Part shown: positions 29,327 to 39,699 of the stretch, piece by piece | How positions within the stretch are numbered: position 1 is the stretch's first letter | How the letters are laid out: every line of letters begins with the position of its first letter | NCBI RefSeq assembly: GCF_000185305.1 | Contig: NZ_GL622200.1 | Span: 1,055,703-1,119,702, forward strand | Direction: 5' to 3' | DNA: 64,000 nt | Source of the DNA: Aggregatibacter segnis ATCC 33393 | GTDB lineage: Bacteria; Pseudomonadota; Gammaproteobacteria; Enterobacterales; Pasteurellaceae | Program-made: the position numbers and the translations under genes | Notes under the pieces: generated by a model | The model's input: the letters and a program-made list of their open reading frames with translations, nothing else | The model's database searches: none | Told to the model about the DNA's origin: nothing

Positions 29327-29650
29327 ATGATAATTTCATTATCTTTTAGCTCTAAATTTTTAACTGGTTATTCTAAAAGCTATTTAGAAGAGTTTATTCG
29401 TTTTTCTCAAAATAAAGTGGCTGAAATTTATCCTGATTGCCAATTAAAAATTAGATCTTTAGGACAAATTTATGTGTCATCCGTAAATCTGTCAGAATTA
29501 ACTTACATTGCCTATCCAGCAATGGAAGAACCGATTCGTACAATTTGTATCACTATAGGGCGATTGTTGCCCCAATTATGGGAACAATTTGTAAAAGAAA
29601 ACCCATCCGATAGCGCAAGCGTCCACGCTTGTGCTAAGCAAATAAACTAA
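29327..29650 (+). CDS. Hypothetical protein between nrdA and nrdB
   Basis: A 107-residue protein I do not recognise. It has a good ribosome site (AAGGATATAAC before ATG) 15 bases past nrdA and no membrane segment. The sequence is richer in A and T than nrdA or nrdB. The last 14 or so residues (SDSASVHACAKQIN) are encoded by a palindromic repeat, so the original C-terminus may have been replaced. It interrupts the usual direct nrdA-nrdB junction. A role in reductase function is possible but unsupported. Confidence 0.6.
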   Translation: MIISLSFSSKFLTGYSKSYLEEFIRFSQNKVAEIYPDCQLKIRSLGQIYVSSVNLSELTYIAYPAMEEPIRTICITIGRLLPQLWEQFVKENPSDSASVHACAKQIN

Positions 29651-29675
29651 AGGCACAAGCGAAGACGCTTGCGCC
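29612..29675. repeat. Paired palindromic repeat (BIME-like) between nrdA and nrdB
   Basis: Two hairpins, AGCGCAAGCG...CGCTTGTGCT (29612-29635) and GGCACAAGCG...CGCTTGCGCC (29652-29675). The second is roughly the reverse complement of the first and ends GCCAGCATAAA. A pair built in the same way lies at 50848-50950. Confidence 0.7.
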
Positions 29676-29736
29676 AGCATAAAAAAACATTTTAAAAACT
29701 GACCGCACTTTACTCATAAGATTAAAGGACAAAAAA

Positions 29737-30867
29737 ATGGCATACACCACTTTCTCACAAAACAAAAACGACCAGTTAAAAGAACCGATGTTCTTTGGTC
29801 AAAACGTTAACGTTGCCCGTTACGATCAACAAAAATATGAGACCTTTGAAAAGCTCATTGAAAAACAACTTTCCTTCTTCTGGCGTCCGGAAGAGGTGGA
29901 TGTGTCACAAGACCGTATCGACTATGCGGCGTTGCCTGAGCATGAAAAGCACATTTTCATCAGTAACTTAAAATATCAAACCTTGTTGGATTCCATTCAA
30001 GGTCGTAGCCCAAACGTGGCGTTGTTGCCGTTGGTATCCATTCCTGAATTGGAAACCTGGATCGAGACCTGGACGTTCTCCGAAACTATCCATTCCCGTT
30101 CTTACACGCACATTATTCGTAACATTGTAAACGATCCGTCTATCGTGTTTGACGATATCGTGACCAACGAAGAAATCATCAAACGCGCGCGCGATATTTC
30201 TTCTTATTACGACGATTTAATCCGCGACAGCCAACTTTACAGCCTGTACGGTGAAGGCACTTACACCGTGGATGGCAAAGAATGTGTCGTCACCTTACGT
30301 AATTTGAAAAAACAACTTTACCTGTGCTTAATGAGCGTGAATGCGCTTGAGGCCATTCGTTTCTATGTGTCTTTCGCCTGTTCTTTTGCCTTTGCAGAAC
30401 GTCAATTAATGGAAGGCAATGCGAAAATCATTAAATTCATCGCTCGTGATGAAGCGTTGCACTTAACCGGTACGCAGCATATTTTAAACATTATGGCGGC
30501 AGGTCAAGACGATCCTGAAATGGCGGAAATTGCCGAGGAATGCAAACAAGAAGCCTACGATTTATTCTTAGCGGCAGCAGAACAAGAAAAAGACTGGGCG
30601 GATTATTTGTTTAAAGATGGTTCCATGATCGGTTTGAACAGAGACATTTTGGTGCAATATGTGGAATACATCACCAATATCCGTATGCAGGCAGTCGGTT
30701 TGCCATTGCCATTCCAAGCGCGCTCCAACCCGATTCCTTGGATCAATGCGTGGTTAGTTTCCGACAACGTACAAGTAGCCCCGCAAGAAGTGGAAGTGAG
30801 TTCTTATCTTGTAGGTCAAATTGACTCCAAAGTAGATACAAAAGATTTCGACGATTTCGATCTATAA
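29737..30867 (+). CDS. nrdB: Class Ia ribonucleotide reductase beta subunit NrdB
   Basis: A 376-residue small subunit with the diferric-tyrosyl radical cofactor. The iron ligands and radical tyrosine lie in [11 protein letters not shown], and further ligands in [15 protein letters not shown]. The C-terminal [14 protein letters not shown] tail binds NrdA. ATG 29737 follows AAAGGAC. It is separated from nrdA by the orphan gene and repeat, but a shared transcript is still likely. yfaE, which maintains the cofactor, lies 1.7 kb downstream. Confidence 0.98.
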   Translation: MAYTTFSQNKNDQLKEPMFFGQNVNVARYDQQKYETFEKLIEKQLSFFWRPEEVDVSQDRIDYAALPEHEKHIFISNLKYQTLLDSIQGRSPNVALLPLVSIPELETWIETWTFSETIHSRSYTHIIRNIVNDPSIVFDDIVTNEEIIKRARDISSYYDDLIRDSQLYSLYGEGTYTVDGKECVVTLRNLKKQLYLCLMSVNALEAIRFYVSFACSFAFAERQLMEGNAKIIKFIARDEALHLTGTQHILNIMAAGQDDPEMAEIAEECKQEAYDLFLAAAEQEKDWADYLFKDGSMIGLNRDILVQYVEYITNIRMQAVGLPLPFQARSNPIPWINAWLVSDNVQVAPQEVEVSSYLVGQIDSKVDTKDFDDFDL

Positions 30868-30881
30868 TCTTTCATATCGCT

Positions 30882-30942
30882 AAAAGTGCGGTGGATTTTT
30901 CGAGTGTTTTTAAACGCCGGTAAAATCTACCGCACTTTTTTA
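30882..30942 (+). terminator. Uptake-signal dyad terminator after nrdB
   Basis: AAAAGTGCGGTGGATTTT and AAAATCTACCGCACTTTTTT form an 18-base imperfect stem around a 22-base loop, followed by T residues. Confidence 0.8.
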
Positions 30943-31038
30943 TTTATCAAGGATTGCCTCCTCTACTCACTAAAACAAGCATGTAATCCTTTCATAAAAA
31001 TCACCGCACTTTTATCTCTTTCTTCTTCACAAAATATA

Positions 31039-31054
31039 TTTGATAGCCGTCACA
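31039..31054. promoter_or_regulatory. Putative CRP site before the DASS transporter
   Basis: TTTGA-TAGCCG-TCACA, one mismatch to TGTGA-N6-TCACA, with A/T-rich flanks, about 72 bases before the start codon. Confidence 0.5.
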
Positions 31055-31125
31055 ATTTTGTTAAAAAAATGTTTCTAGTTTATTAAAACAATGCTAATAA
31101 ATAGCAGCCATGGAGGACATTTATT

Positions 31126-32511
31126 ATGCAAACACAAATCCCTTTCTTCGCTAAATATAAAAGCCTGATTATTCTTGTTTTGGATTTTATCTTGATGTTG
31201 GTGCTAATCAACACATTGCCCTTCTCACCAAAGGAAAACCGTGGCTTGGCCTTGCTGACGTTCATCGGTATTTTGTGGTTGACAGAAGCCTTTAATATTA
31301 CGGTGACCTCGCTTATGGTGCCGATTCTCGCCATTGGTTTAGGGCTCATTAACACACAGAAAGCCCTTGCACCTTTTGCTACCCCGATTATTTATATGTT
31401 CTTCGGCGGCTTTGTGATTGCGGCGGTATTACAAATTCAGCAACTGGATAAAATCATTGCGAACTACATCGTGCGACTCGCCAAAGGCAATTTAAAACTT
31501 TCCGTGGCGTATTTATTTGGGGTAACCACCTTTTTATCTATGTGGATCAACAATACTGCTGTCGCGGCAATGATGTTGCCACTCACCATCGGGATGTTAA
31601 AAGGGCTGAATGCAGAAAAAAATTATCGCCTGTATGCGTTTACCTTATTAGGCATGGCGTTCTGTGCCAGTATTGGTGGCATTGGCACTTTAGTCGGTAG
31701 CGCTCCTAATGCCATCTTGGCCTCTCAAATTCAAGTGACTTTCACCGAGTGGTTAGGCTATGGCTTCCCGGTAATGCTGTTCTTGCTACCTTCCATGCTC
31801 TTTGCCCTTTGGGTGATTTTACGTCCCAATTTCCAAGTTGAATTTTCCCCTTCTCTTGAAAAAGTCTCTTTCACCAAAAAGAACATCATCACTCTCGTTA
31901 TCTTCAGCGTGATGGCATTACTGCTTCTGTTTAGTTCACTCATCAACCCGTGGTTCTCCGGTTTACTGGGCTTAGAGAAAAAAATTGATAGCTTCGACAG
32001 TATTATCGCCTTAACCGTCGTGGTGATTATCGGCGTAACCGGTGTAGCCAAATGGAAAGAAATTCAAGAACGTGTGGAATGGGGCGTGTTAATGCTTTTC
32101 GGCGGTGGTTTAACCTTGAGTATCGTGATGAAAGACTCCGGTGCCAGTAAAATCATGGCAGATACCATTGTGCAATTTACCAATGAAAAACCGCTGTGGG
32201 TGCTTTGTTTCGTCGTCAGCGCATTCATCATCTTCCTCACAGAATTCACCTCTAACACCGCCAGCGCAGCATTGATCATGCCGATTGTGATTTCAGTGGC
32301 GCAAACCTTAAACTTGCCACCAATCGCCCTCGCTGCCATCATCGCCTGTGGTGCAAGCTGTGCCTTTATGTTGCCAATTGCTACACCGCCGAACGCTATC
32401 GTGTTCGCGACAGGCCATGTCAAACAAGTGGATATGGCAAAGGTCGGCTTTATTCTCAATCTTTTCTGTATCGGAATAATTGGCGGCATGGCATATTTCG
32501 TGTGGATCTAA
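31126..32511 (+). CDS. DASS (SLC13) family sodium:carboxylate symporter
   Basis: A 461-residue inner-membrane protein of the divalent anion:Na+ symporter family. The two Ser-Asn-Thr-type signature loops are visible as MWINNTAVAAMM and TEFTSNTASAALI, which bind sodium and substrate carboxylates in VcINDY-like structures. About 11 membrane segments. Likely substrates are succinate, fumarate or malate; sequence alone does not decide. ATG follows GGAGG with a 9-base gap. A CRP-like site upstream suggests carbon control. Confidence 0.88.
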   Translation: MQTQIPFFAKYKSLIILVLDFILMLVLINTLPFSPKENRGLALLTFIGILWLTEAFNITVTSLMVPILAIGLGLINTQKALAPFATPIIYMFFGGFVIAAVLQIQQLDKIIANYIVRLAKGNLKLSVAYLFGVTTFLSMWINNTAVAAMMLPLTIGMLKGLNAEKNYRLYAFTLLGMAFCASIGGIGTLVGSAPNAILASQIQVTFTEWLGYGFPVMLFLLPSMLFALWVILRPNFQVEFSPSLEKVSFTKKNIITLVIFSVMALLLLFSSLINPWFSGLLGLEKKIDSFDSIIALTVVVIIGVTGVAKWKEIQERVEWGVLMLFGGGLTLSIVMKDSGASKIMADTIVQFTNEKPLWVLCFVVSAFIIFLTEFTSNTASAALIMPIVISVAQTLNLPPIALAAIIACGASCAFMLPIATPPNAIVFATGHVKQVDMAKVGFILNLFCIGIIGGMAYFVWI

Positions 32512-32540
32512 TTTCGATTACAATACGCCCAATGCTATTT

Positions 32541-32570
32541 AGAGCAGTTTTTTAACTGCTCTTTTTTATT
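32541..32570 (+). terminator. Terminator after the DASS transporter
   Basis: AGAGCAGTT / AACTGCTCT stem with a 4-base T loop, followed by a T run. It ends only 3-4 bases before the start of yfaE. Confidence 0.85.
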
Positions 32571-32573
32571 TTA

Positions 32574-32828
32574 ATGATCATGAAAATTCATTTATTACAC
32601 AGCCGTCAAACCATCGAACACGATAATCAAATCCCGCTCCTCAATCGCTTGGAACAACATGGCATTTACCATGAATACCAATGCCGCAGTGGCTATTGCG
32701 GTTCCTGCCGAGTAAAAATAAAAAAAGGCAAAGTGTCCTATGCGGAAACACCGTTAGCCTTTTTACAACCAGATGAGATTTTATTGTGTTGTTGTCAGGT
32801 AGAAGAAGATTTGGAGATTGAACTTTAA
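32574..32828 (+). CDS. yfaE: YfaE-like [2Fe-2S] ferredoxin
   Basis: An 84-residue plant-type ferredoxin. The cluster ligands are C37, C42 and C45 (CRSGYCGSC) and a cysteine in LCCC (72-74). E. coli YfaE is encoded right after nrdB and delivers electrons to maintain the NrdB diferric-tyrosyl cofactor. Here a DASS transporter gene lies between. The start may be ATG 32574 or ATG 32580; neither has a clear ribosome site because the T run of a terminator sits directly upstream. Confidence 0.88.
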   Translation: MIMKIHLLHSRQTIEHDNQIPLLNRLEQHGIYHEYQCRSGYCGSCRVKIKKGKVSYAETPLAFLQPDEILLCCCQVEEDLEIEL

Positions 32829-32871
32829 AAACGCCGTAAAAAATGACCGCACTTTGATCAATGAAGCTGAA

Positions 32872-32900
32872 CAAAAAAGGGGCTTTACTCGCCCCTACTT
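32872..32900 (-). terminator. Terminator after dapB
   Basis: On the minus strand AGGGGC-GAGTAAA-GCCCCT followed by a T run, at the end of dapB. Confidence 0.85.
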
Positions 32901-33731
<831 letters not shown>

Positions 33732-34352
33732 CTAACTCATGATATTCAACGCACCACTGTAAATTAAGTATGCGCCAAATAAAATAAAAATCACGCCTGA
33801 TGCGTTATCCATATAGCGACTATATCGGCTATAAAAACGTTTTGCAAAGGGACGTGAAAATAAGAGGGAAATCACATAGAAATAAACAAAGGTTTCTATC
33901 GTGATAAGCAAAAGTGCGGTCAACATTTGCTGCGTTTCGGTGATATTGACGAGGACAAAAGACATCACGCTGCTGAAATAAATCACCACTTTGGCATTGG
34001 ATAAATTCACCAACAAACCTTTGATGATTTCATTTTTAGACGCGGTGTTTTGTACCAAATTGCTTTCATCAAATACCGCATTGGTTGTGATACGAGCCAT
34101 TTTCACACCGAGATAAAACAAATAGCTACCGCCCAATGCCATGACAATGCCTTGCAACGCCGGCATCGTTTTAAACACAATCGCCAAACCTAACACCGCA
34201 GCCGTTGCCCAAATGGTGACACCAATCGTGATGCCAATCACACCATAAATTGTGGTTCGCCGAGAATGTATTGCCGCAGCACGGCTGACATAAAAGAAAT
34301 CGGGCCCTGGCGAAAGCAATCCCATTAAATGAACGAACATTAAATGTAACAT
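33732..34352 (-). CDS. LysE/RhtB family amino-acid exporter
   Basis: A 206-residue membrane protein of the LysE superfamily, with about 6 hydrophobic segments and the family motif SPGPDFFYVSRAA near residues 14-26. Nearest in form to RhtC (threonine export), but the substrate is not certain. It lies between pgpA and dapB on the same strand, 8 bases after pgpA, probably in one operon. Confidence 0.82.
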   Translation of the reverse strand: MLHLMFVHLMGLLSPGPDFFYVSRAAAIHSRRTTIYGVIGITIGVTIWATAAVLGLAIVFKTMPALQGIVMALGGSYLFYLGVKMARITTNAVFDESNLVQNTASKNEIIKGLLVNLSNAKVVIYFSSVMSFVLVNITETQQMLTALLLITIETFVYFYVISLLFSRPFAKRFYSRYSRYMDNASGVIFILFGAYLIYSGALNIMS

Positions 34353-34359
34353 GATGTCG

Positions 34360-34851
34360 CTAGATAAAATGCGCTAAGGCGAGAATGACGAGAATGCTAT
34401 AACCTGCTGCCAAAATATCATCCACCATAATGCCAAAACCATTGGTAAGTTTTTCATCGAAATAGCGAATCGGATAAGGTTTTAAAATATCAAATAGACG
34501 GAAGGTTACAAACGCAATCGCGCACCAAAATAAAGACACTTGCGGCACGGCTAACAGCACCAAGAAAACGGCGACAATTTCATCCCACACAATACTGCCA
34601 TGATCATGTACGCCCATGTCGTGGCTAGTGCGTTCGCATAACCAAATGCCAAGAAAGAAACAAAGTGCGGTCAATATAAAAAACGTTTTTGCACCGAGCC
34701 AAGGCAATAATAATGCGCCAACGATCACGCCAACCAAACTGCCCCACGTGCCGGGCGCCGGGTGCAATAAACCGGAGCCGAAACCCAATGCGAGAAAATG
34801 AATAGGATTACGTAACGTCACCCGTTCAAGGGGATTTTGTGGTGCAGTCAT
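34360..34851 (-). CDS. pgpA: Phosphatidylglycerophosphatase A PgpA
   Basis: A 163-residue inner-membrane phosphatase that turns phosphatidylglycerophosphate into phosphatidylglycerol. Motifs GSGLLHPAPGTWGSL and DEIVAVFL (conserved acidic site) and a C-terminal IMVDDILAAGYS are present. The start is set at MTAPQNP (34851), 10 bases past the thiL stop. An in-frame start at 34896 would overlap thiL and add an unconserved leader. thiL-pgpA is a usual pair in gamma-proteobacteria. Confidence 0.93.
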   Translation of the reverse strand: MTAPQNPLERVTLRNPIHFLALGFGSGLLHPAPGTWGSLVGVIVGALLLPWLGAKTFFILTALCFFLGIWLCERTSHDMGVHDHGSIVWDEIVAVFLVLLAVPQVSLFWCAIAFVTFRLFDILKPYPIRYFDEKLTNGFGIMVDDILAAGYSILVILALAHFI

Positions 34852-34861
34852 AATAAAAGAC

Positions 34862-35845
34862 CTATTTAAAATGATCGAAACCGCCGTGAGTGACAATCTC
34901 TACCGGCTGGCCGTTACGTTGAAATTGAATGCGCTTTTTGCCGGCATGGCGAATTTGTCCAACACAGGTATAAGATATGCCAAGATGCGCCAAGGCTTTT
35001 TCTAATTTCGCTTTATGGCTATCCGGCACGGTAAAACATAACTCATAGTCTTCACCGCCCGATAAGGCAAATTGCTCCGCTTGTTCCGCACCGAATTCAT
35101 CAATTAATTGAGGGGAAAGTGGGAGTTTGTCCAACTCAATCACCGCGCCGCATTGGCTACGCGTTAAAATATGCCCAAGATCGGCAACCAACCCGTCTGA
35201 AATATCCACGGCGGCATTCACAAAACCGGTCATGGCCAGTTCCATGCCGAGTAGGACTCTTGGTGTAGGATGTAAATGGCGACGAATTAAATATTCTTGC
35301 GCAGAATTGACCGCACTTTTGCCTTGTAACAAGAAAGACAAGCCCGCAGCGCTATCGCCCAAGGTGCCGGATACATAGATCCAATCGCCCACTTTGGCGT
35401 GATGGCGACAAAGGCATTTGTTCTTCGCCATAATACCTTGCGCGGTAATGGTGACGCTTAACGGACCTTTGGTTGTATCTCCACCAATTAAATCCACGTT
35501 GTAATGATCAAGGATATCAAAAAAACTTTCGCTGAATTCTGCTAACCAATCATGATCAATTTTTGGCAAGGTTAAGGCTAATGAAATCCAAGCCGGCTCT
35601 GCGCCCATAGCAGCAAGATCGCTTAAATTGCACGCAACGGCTTTATACGCCAAATCGGCAGGACGAATATTCGGCAGGAAATGGACGTTTTCCACCATGG
35701 TATCGGTGGTAATCGCAAGATGCTGATTAGGATTTAATTCGGTGACGGCACAATCGTCACCGACAGAAAGGAGGACATCTTTACGAGGCACACGTTTAGA
35801 GGCGGTAAAATAGCGTTGAATAATATCAAATTCACCCTCTGTCAT
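34862..35845 (-). CDS. thiL: Thiamine-monophosphate kinase ThiL
   Basis: A 327-residue kinase that phosphorylates thiamine monophosphate to the active cofactor diphosphate. It shows N-terminal GEFDIIQRYF, metal/ATP-binding VGDDCAV and TTDTMVENVHF, and GGDTTKG and DISDGLVADL motifs of the PurM/ThiL fold. The start at 35845 is set by a perfect AAGGAGG five bases upstream. The ATG 18 bases before it lacks such a site. The product supplies thiamine diphosphate for enzymes such as IlvI. Confidence 0.96.
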   Translation of the reverse strand: MTEGEFDIIQRYFTASKRVPRKDVLLSVGDDCAVTELNPNQHLAITTDTMVENVHFLPNIRPADLAYKAVACNLSDLAAMGAEPAWISLALTLPKIDHDWLAEFSESFFDILDHYNVDLIGGDTTKGPLSVTITAQGIMAKNKCLCRHHAKVGDWIYVSGTLGDSAAGLSFLLQGKSAVNSAQEYLIRRHLHPTPRVLLGMELAMTGFVNAAVDISDGLVADLGHILTRSQCGAVIELDKLPLSPQLIDEFGAEQAEQFALSGGEDYELCFTVPDSHKAKLEKALAHLGISYTCVGQIRHAGKKRIQFQRNGQPVEIVTHGGFDHFK

Positions 35846-35869
35846 TGTGCCTCCTTGTCTCAATGAAGA

Positions 35870-36294
35870 TTAACGTCGTACAACCGGTGCGATTTTATCC
35901 AACACACCGTTGATGTATTTGTGGCTTTCATCTGCGCCAAACACTTTGGCGACTTCGATCGCTTCGTTGATCACCACTTTATAAGGCACATCCGCCTCAA
36001 ATTGCAGCTCATACACCGCTAAACGCAAAATAGCTTTTTCGATTGGATCCAGTTCCTCTAAACCACGATCCAAGTAGCCTTGCATGGTGCGCTCCACTGC
36101 CTCCACATTTTCCACCGTTTGGCGGAATAATTTACGGAAATACGGGGTGTCCACGCCTTTCATGTCCTGTTCGGTCATGAAATTGAGTTCCACGATTTCC
36201 GGTGAATTTTGTGAAACCGCCCAAGAATATAAGGCTTGAACGGCACATTCACGCGCACGACGACGAGGAGAGATTTTTTTACTTGTTCCGTCAT
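35870..36294 (-). CDS. nusB: Transcription antitermination factor NusB (apparent frameshift)
   Basis: NusB joins NusE (S10) to form the rRNA antitermination complex. The natural start is ATG 36294, six bases past ribH, giving MTEQVKK. A run of seven A residues (minus strand, 36280-36274) then shifts the frame. One more A would give [20 protein letters not shown] and run on into the rest, a normal 141-residue NusB. As sequenced only 107 residues from a GTG at 36193 form one frame, lacking the N-terminal helices. The remaining part ([19 protein letters not shown]...[24 protein letters not shown]) is well conserved. Sequencing error or slippage is more likely than loss. Confidence 0.85.
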
Positions 36295-36300
36295 TGTCAC

Positions 36301-36774
36301 TTACGCTGCCTGAATTTGATTTAAAAGATTCACCATTTCTAACGCAACCAAAGCTGCTTCCGCGCCTTTATTGCCTGCTTTGGTGCCCGCGCGTTCAATG
36401 GCTTGCTCAATATTTTCCGTGGTTAATACGCCGAACGCCACCGGAATGTCAGATTCCATCGCCACTTTGCCTAAACCGCTGCTGGCTTCGCCTGCCACAT
36501 ATTCAAAGTGCGCTGTGCCACCACGAATCACCGTGCCTAAAGCCACGATGGCATCAAATTTTTTGCTTTCCGCCAAACGACGCGCAACTAATGGCAATTC
36601 ATACGCGCCCGGCACGCGAACTAAAGTGATATTTTCGTCTTTTACTTGACCGACACGTTTCAACGCATCAAGAGCACCTTCCAAAAGACTTTCATTGATA
36701 AAACTGTTAAAGCGTCCGATAACAACGGCAACTTTCGCTTCTGGTGCAGCAATATGACCTTCTAAAATTTTCAT
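36301..36774 (-). CDS. ribH: 6,7-dimethyl-8-ribityllumazine synthase RibH
   Basis: A 157-residue enzyme that joins 3,4-dihydroxybutanone 4-phosphate to the ribitylaminopyrimidine, the penultimate step to riboflavin. Conserved are [10 protein letters not shown] near the N-terminus, [24 protein letters not shown] with the catalytic histidine, and FGVLTTEN. The ribH-nusB-thiL-pgpA order is common in gamma-proteobacteria. Some annotations call this gene ribE. Confidence 0.97.
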   Translation of the reverse strand: MKILEGHIAAPEAKVAVVIGRFNSFINESLLEGALDALKRVGQVKDENITLVRVPGAYELPLVARRLAESKKFDAIVALGTVIRGGTAHFEYVAGEASSGLGKVAMESDIPVAFGVLTTENIEQAIERAGTKAGNKGAEAALVALEMVNLLNQIQAA

Positions 36775-36854
36775 GTGATTTCCTTTGTAAGATGAATAAA
36801 AAAGAGTGCGCGGATTCTAGCATAAAATTCATTTTCTGGCAGTAAGAAAAAGCC

Positions 36855-36897
36855 AAAGTGCGGTTAAAAAACACCGTTTTTTATAACCGCACTTTAT
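36855..36897 (-). terminator. Uptake-signal dyad terminator after pgi
   Basis: AAAGTGCGGTT (36855-36865) and AACCGCACTTT (36885-36895) between pgi and ribH. An 11-bp stem. Confidence 0.75.
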
Positions 36898-36926
36898 TGC
36901 TAATTAGCATTGCCAATCAGACAGAA

Positions 36927-38576
36927 TTAACGCCAAGCTTTGAATTGATTAATCAAGCCGTTGGTTGAACTGTCGTGGCTTTCAATTTTATCGTTCGTGA
37001 CCAATTCAGGCAGGATTCGGTTAGCAAGTTGTTTGCCCAATTCCACGCCCCATTGATCGAAGCTGTAAATGTTAAACAACACGCCTTGTACGAAAATTTT
37101 GTGTTCATACATGGCAATCAACGCCCCTAAACTAAACGGGGTGATTTTTTGTAACAAAATGGAGTTGGTCGGTTTGTTACCGGTGAACACTTTAAATGGC
37201 ACGATATCTTCCACTTCCGCCAAGGTTTTACCCGCTTTTAAGAATTCTGCTTCCACTTGTTCTTTGGTTTTACCGAACGCTAAGGCTTCGGTTTGCGCAA
37301 AGAAGTTGGAAAGCAATTTGTTGTGATGATCAGACAACGGATTATGGCTTTGCGCCGGAGCAATGAAATCACAAGGAATTAATGTGGTGCCTTGGTGAAT
37401 CAATTGATAAAACGCATGCTGACCGTTCGTACCCGGTTCGCCCCAAATAATTGGACCGGTTTGATAACTGTCGATCACTTTGCCATCACGGCCGACATAT
37501 TTACCGTTAGACTCCATATTGCCTTGTTGGAAATAGGCGGCAAAACGGTGTAAATATTGATCATACGGTAAAATTGCTTCCGTTTGTGCGCCCAAGAAGT
37601 TGGTGTTCCACAAGCCCACTAAAGCTAGCGTTGTCGGAATATTTTGTGCTAACGGCGCACTGCGGAAATGTTTATCCATTTCATGCGCACCGCTTAATAA
37701 CGCTTCAAAGTTTCCAAAACCGATAGAAAGCGCAATAGACAAACCAATAGCAGACCATAAAGAATAACGACCGCCAACCCAATCCCAGAATTCAAACATA
37801 TTGTTGGTATCAATGCCGAATTCTGCGACCGCTTTTGCATTGGTTGAAAGCGCTGCAAAGTGTTTTGCCACATGGGCCGGATCTTTTGCTGCGGCAAGGA
37901 ACCAATCACGAGCAGACAAGGCATTCGTCATGGTTTCTTGGGTGGTAAACGTTTTGGATGCCACTAAAATTAAAGTGGTTTCCGGATTCACTTTTTTCAA
38001 CGTTTCAGCAATGTGTGTCCCGTCCACGTTGGAAACAAAATGCATGGTTAAATGATTTTTATACGGGCGCAACGCTTCGGTCACCATGTAAGGGCCAAGA
38101 TCGGAACCGCCGATACCGATATTGATCACATCGGTAATAGCTTTGCCGGTATAACCTTTCCATTCACCGGAAATCACACGTTCACAGAACGATTTCATTT
38201 TCGCAAGCACGGCATTAACTTCCGGCATCACATCTTTACCATCCACGAAAACCGGCATATTGGAACGGTTACGAAGTGCGGTATGTAATACGGCACGATT
38301 TTCCGTACGGTTGATTTTTTCGCCGTTGAACATGGCTTCTTTGGCTTCGGTTAAACCACATTCTTCGGTCAGTTGACGCAATAAACCGAGCGTTTCTTGG
38401 GTCAGGTTATTTTTGGAAAAATCGACCAAAATTTCGTTGTTAAAGGTTAACGAATAGTTGGCGAAACGATCTTTCTCTTGCGCGAATAAATCTTGAATCG
38501 TTGTATTTTTGCGTTGCGCATGATGTTGGGTTAACGCTTTCCATGCGTTCGTTTGGGTTGGATTGATATTTTGCAT
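36927..38576 (-). CDS. pgi: Glucose-6-phosphate isomerase Pgi
   Basis: A 549-residue glycolytic enzyme that interconverts glucose 6-phosphate and fructose 6-phosphate. Signature blocks are [16 protein letters not shown], the catalytic [12 protein letters not shown] and the C-terminal [18 protein letters not shown] 38576 (MQNINPT) is chosen because AAAGGAGT lies six bases before it. A start 8 codons upstream would overlap alr. It lies 16 bases after alr, likely cotranscribed. Confidence 0.97.
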   Translation of the reverse strand: MQNINPTQTNAWKALTQHHAQRKNTTIQDLFAQEKDRFANYSLTFNNEILVDFSKNNLTQETLGLLRQLTEECGLTEAKEAMFNGEKINRTENRAVLHTALRNRSNMPVFVDGKDVMPEVNAVLAKMKSFCERVISGEWKGYTGKAITDVINIGIGGSDLGPYMVTEALRPYKNHLTMHFVSNVDGTHIAETLKKVNPETTLILVASKTFTTQETMTNALSARDWFLAAAKDPAHVAKHFAALSTNAKAVAEFGIDTNNMFEFWDWVGGRYSLWSAIGLSIALSIGFGNFEALLSGAHEMDKHFRSAPLAQNIPTTLALVGLWNTNFLGAQTEAILPYDQYLHRFAAYFQQGNMESNGKYVGRDGKVIDSYQTGPIIWGEPGTNGQHAFYQLIHQGTTLIPCDFIAPAQSHNPLSDHHNKLLSNFFAQTEALAFGKTKEQVEAEFLKAGKTLAEVEDIVPFKVFTGNKPTNSILLQKITPFSLGALIAMYEHKIFVQGVLFNIYSFDQWGVELGKQLANRILPELVTNDKIESHDSSTNGLINQFKAWR

Positions 38577-38592
38577 AAGCACTCCTTTAAAT

Positions 38593-39675
38593 TTAATCAA
38601 TGTATTCGGTTAATACACGCGGGGTTAATTTGGTGATTAATTCATAACTGATAACGCCCGTAATTTCTGCGATTTCTTCAATCGGTAATTCTTTACCCCA
38701 CAAGATCACTTCATCGCCGACCTTGTCTTGACTGTCTGCGCCCAAATCCACGGTGAGCATATCCATGGATACTTTGCCCACAATCGGCACACGGCGACCA
38801 TTCAGATAAACCGGCGTACCTTGCGGCACATCACGTGGATAACCATCACCATAACCAATGGCCACCACGCCGATTTTCGTATCTTTTTCACTTGTCCAAA
38901 CACCGCCGTATCCCACCGGTTCGCCTTTTTTATGTTCGCGCACGGCGATTAAGGAGGAGGTTAAATTCATCACCGGCGTTAAACCGTATTCTTTACCCGC
39001 TGTATTATTCGGAGAAATGCCGTACATAATAATGCCCGGGCGAATCCAATCTAAATGCGCATCCTGCCAGAACAAAATACCACCGGAAGCGGAAATACTC
39101 CGCTCACCGGATTTACCTTCCGTTGCCTGTAAAAAGCGGCTTAATTGTTTTTCTGTGTAACCGCACTCTAGCTCATCAGCACGGCTAAAATGGCTCACAA
39201 AGCCAATATTCGGATCAACACACGGAAGCGATTTGAGTTTTTGATAGAAGCTATCCACTTCATCCAAATGCACGCCCAATCGGTGCATACCGGTATCAAT
39301 TTTCAACCACACTTTCACCGGATTAGGCGTTTGGGCTTCTTCAAGAGCCTCTAACTGTTCTTGGCTATGCACGACAGTTTGAATGTTATTAACGGCTAAA
39401 ATCGGTAGGTCTTTGGAAGAGAAAAACCCTTCTAACAGCAAAATCGGTTTAGTGATGCCGTTGGAGCGTAATTTTAGTGCTTCTTCTAAACGCGCCACGC
39501 CAAAGCAATCCACCAGACTTTCGACGGCAGAAGAAACAAACACGACGCCGTGTCCGTAGGCATTGGCTTTTACTACCGCAATAATTTTACTGTTTGGGGC
39601 TTTTTGTTTAATGGTTTGAATATTATGTTTTAACGCAACAGAACTGATTTTCGCTGTTGCAGGTTTCATGTGCAT
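38593..39675 (-). CDS. alr: Alanine racemase Alr
   Basis: A 360-residue pyridoxal-phosphate enzyme that makes D-alanine for peptidoglycan. The PLP lysine is in [11 protein letters not shown] near the N-terminus. The second catalytic base, a tyrosine, is in the [18 protein letters not shown] domain. ATG 39675 or the next ATG two codons on are both possible. It sits between dnaB and pgi, and dnaB-alr is a conserved pair in enteric and Haemophilus genomes. Confidence 0.97.
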   Translation of the reverse strand: MHMKPATAKISSVALKHNIQTIKQKAPNSKIIAVVKANAYGHGVVFVSSAVESLVDCFGVARLEEALKLRSNGITKPILLLEGFFSSKDLPILAVNNIQTVVHSQEQLEALEEAQTPNPVKVWLKIDTGMHRLGVHLDEVDSFYQKLKSLPCVDPNIGFVSHFSRADELECGYTEKQLSRFLQATEGKSGERSISASGGILFWQDAHLDWIRPGIIMYGISPNNTAGKEYGLTPVMNLTSSLIAVREHKKGEPVGYGGVWTSEKDTKIGVVAIGYGDGYPRDVPQGTPVYLNGRRVPIVGKVSMDMLTVDLGADSQDKVGDEVILWGKELPIEEIAEITGVISYELITKLTPRVLTEYID

Positions 39676-39699
39676 TTTTTATCTCTTTTACGCTGTTAT

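Noticed and set aside
30886-31086. A 66-codon frame between nrdB and the DASS transporter
   Set aside because: It consists largely of the uptake-signal terminator and intergenic DNA, has no ribosome site and no recognisable protein pattern.
35870-36193. A 107-residue NusB taken as a naturally short gene
   Set aside because: The missing N-terminal helices are encoded directly upstream in a shifted frame, so a frameshift explains it better.
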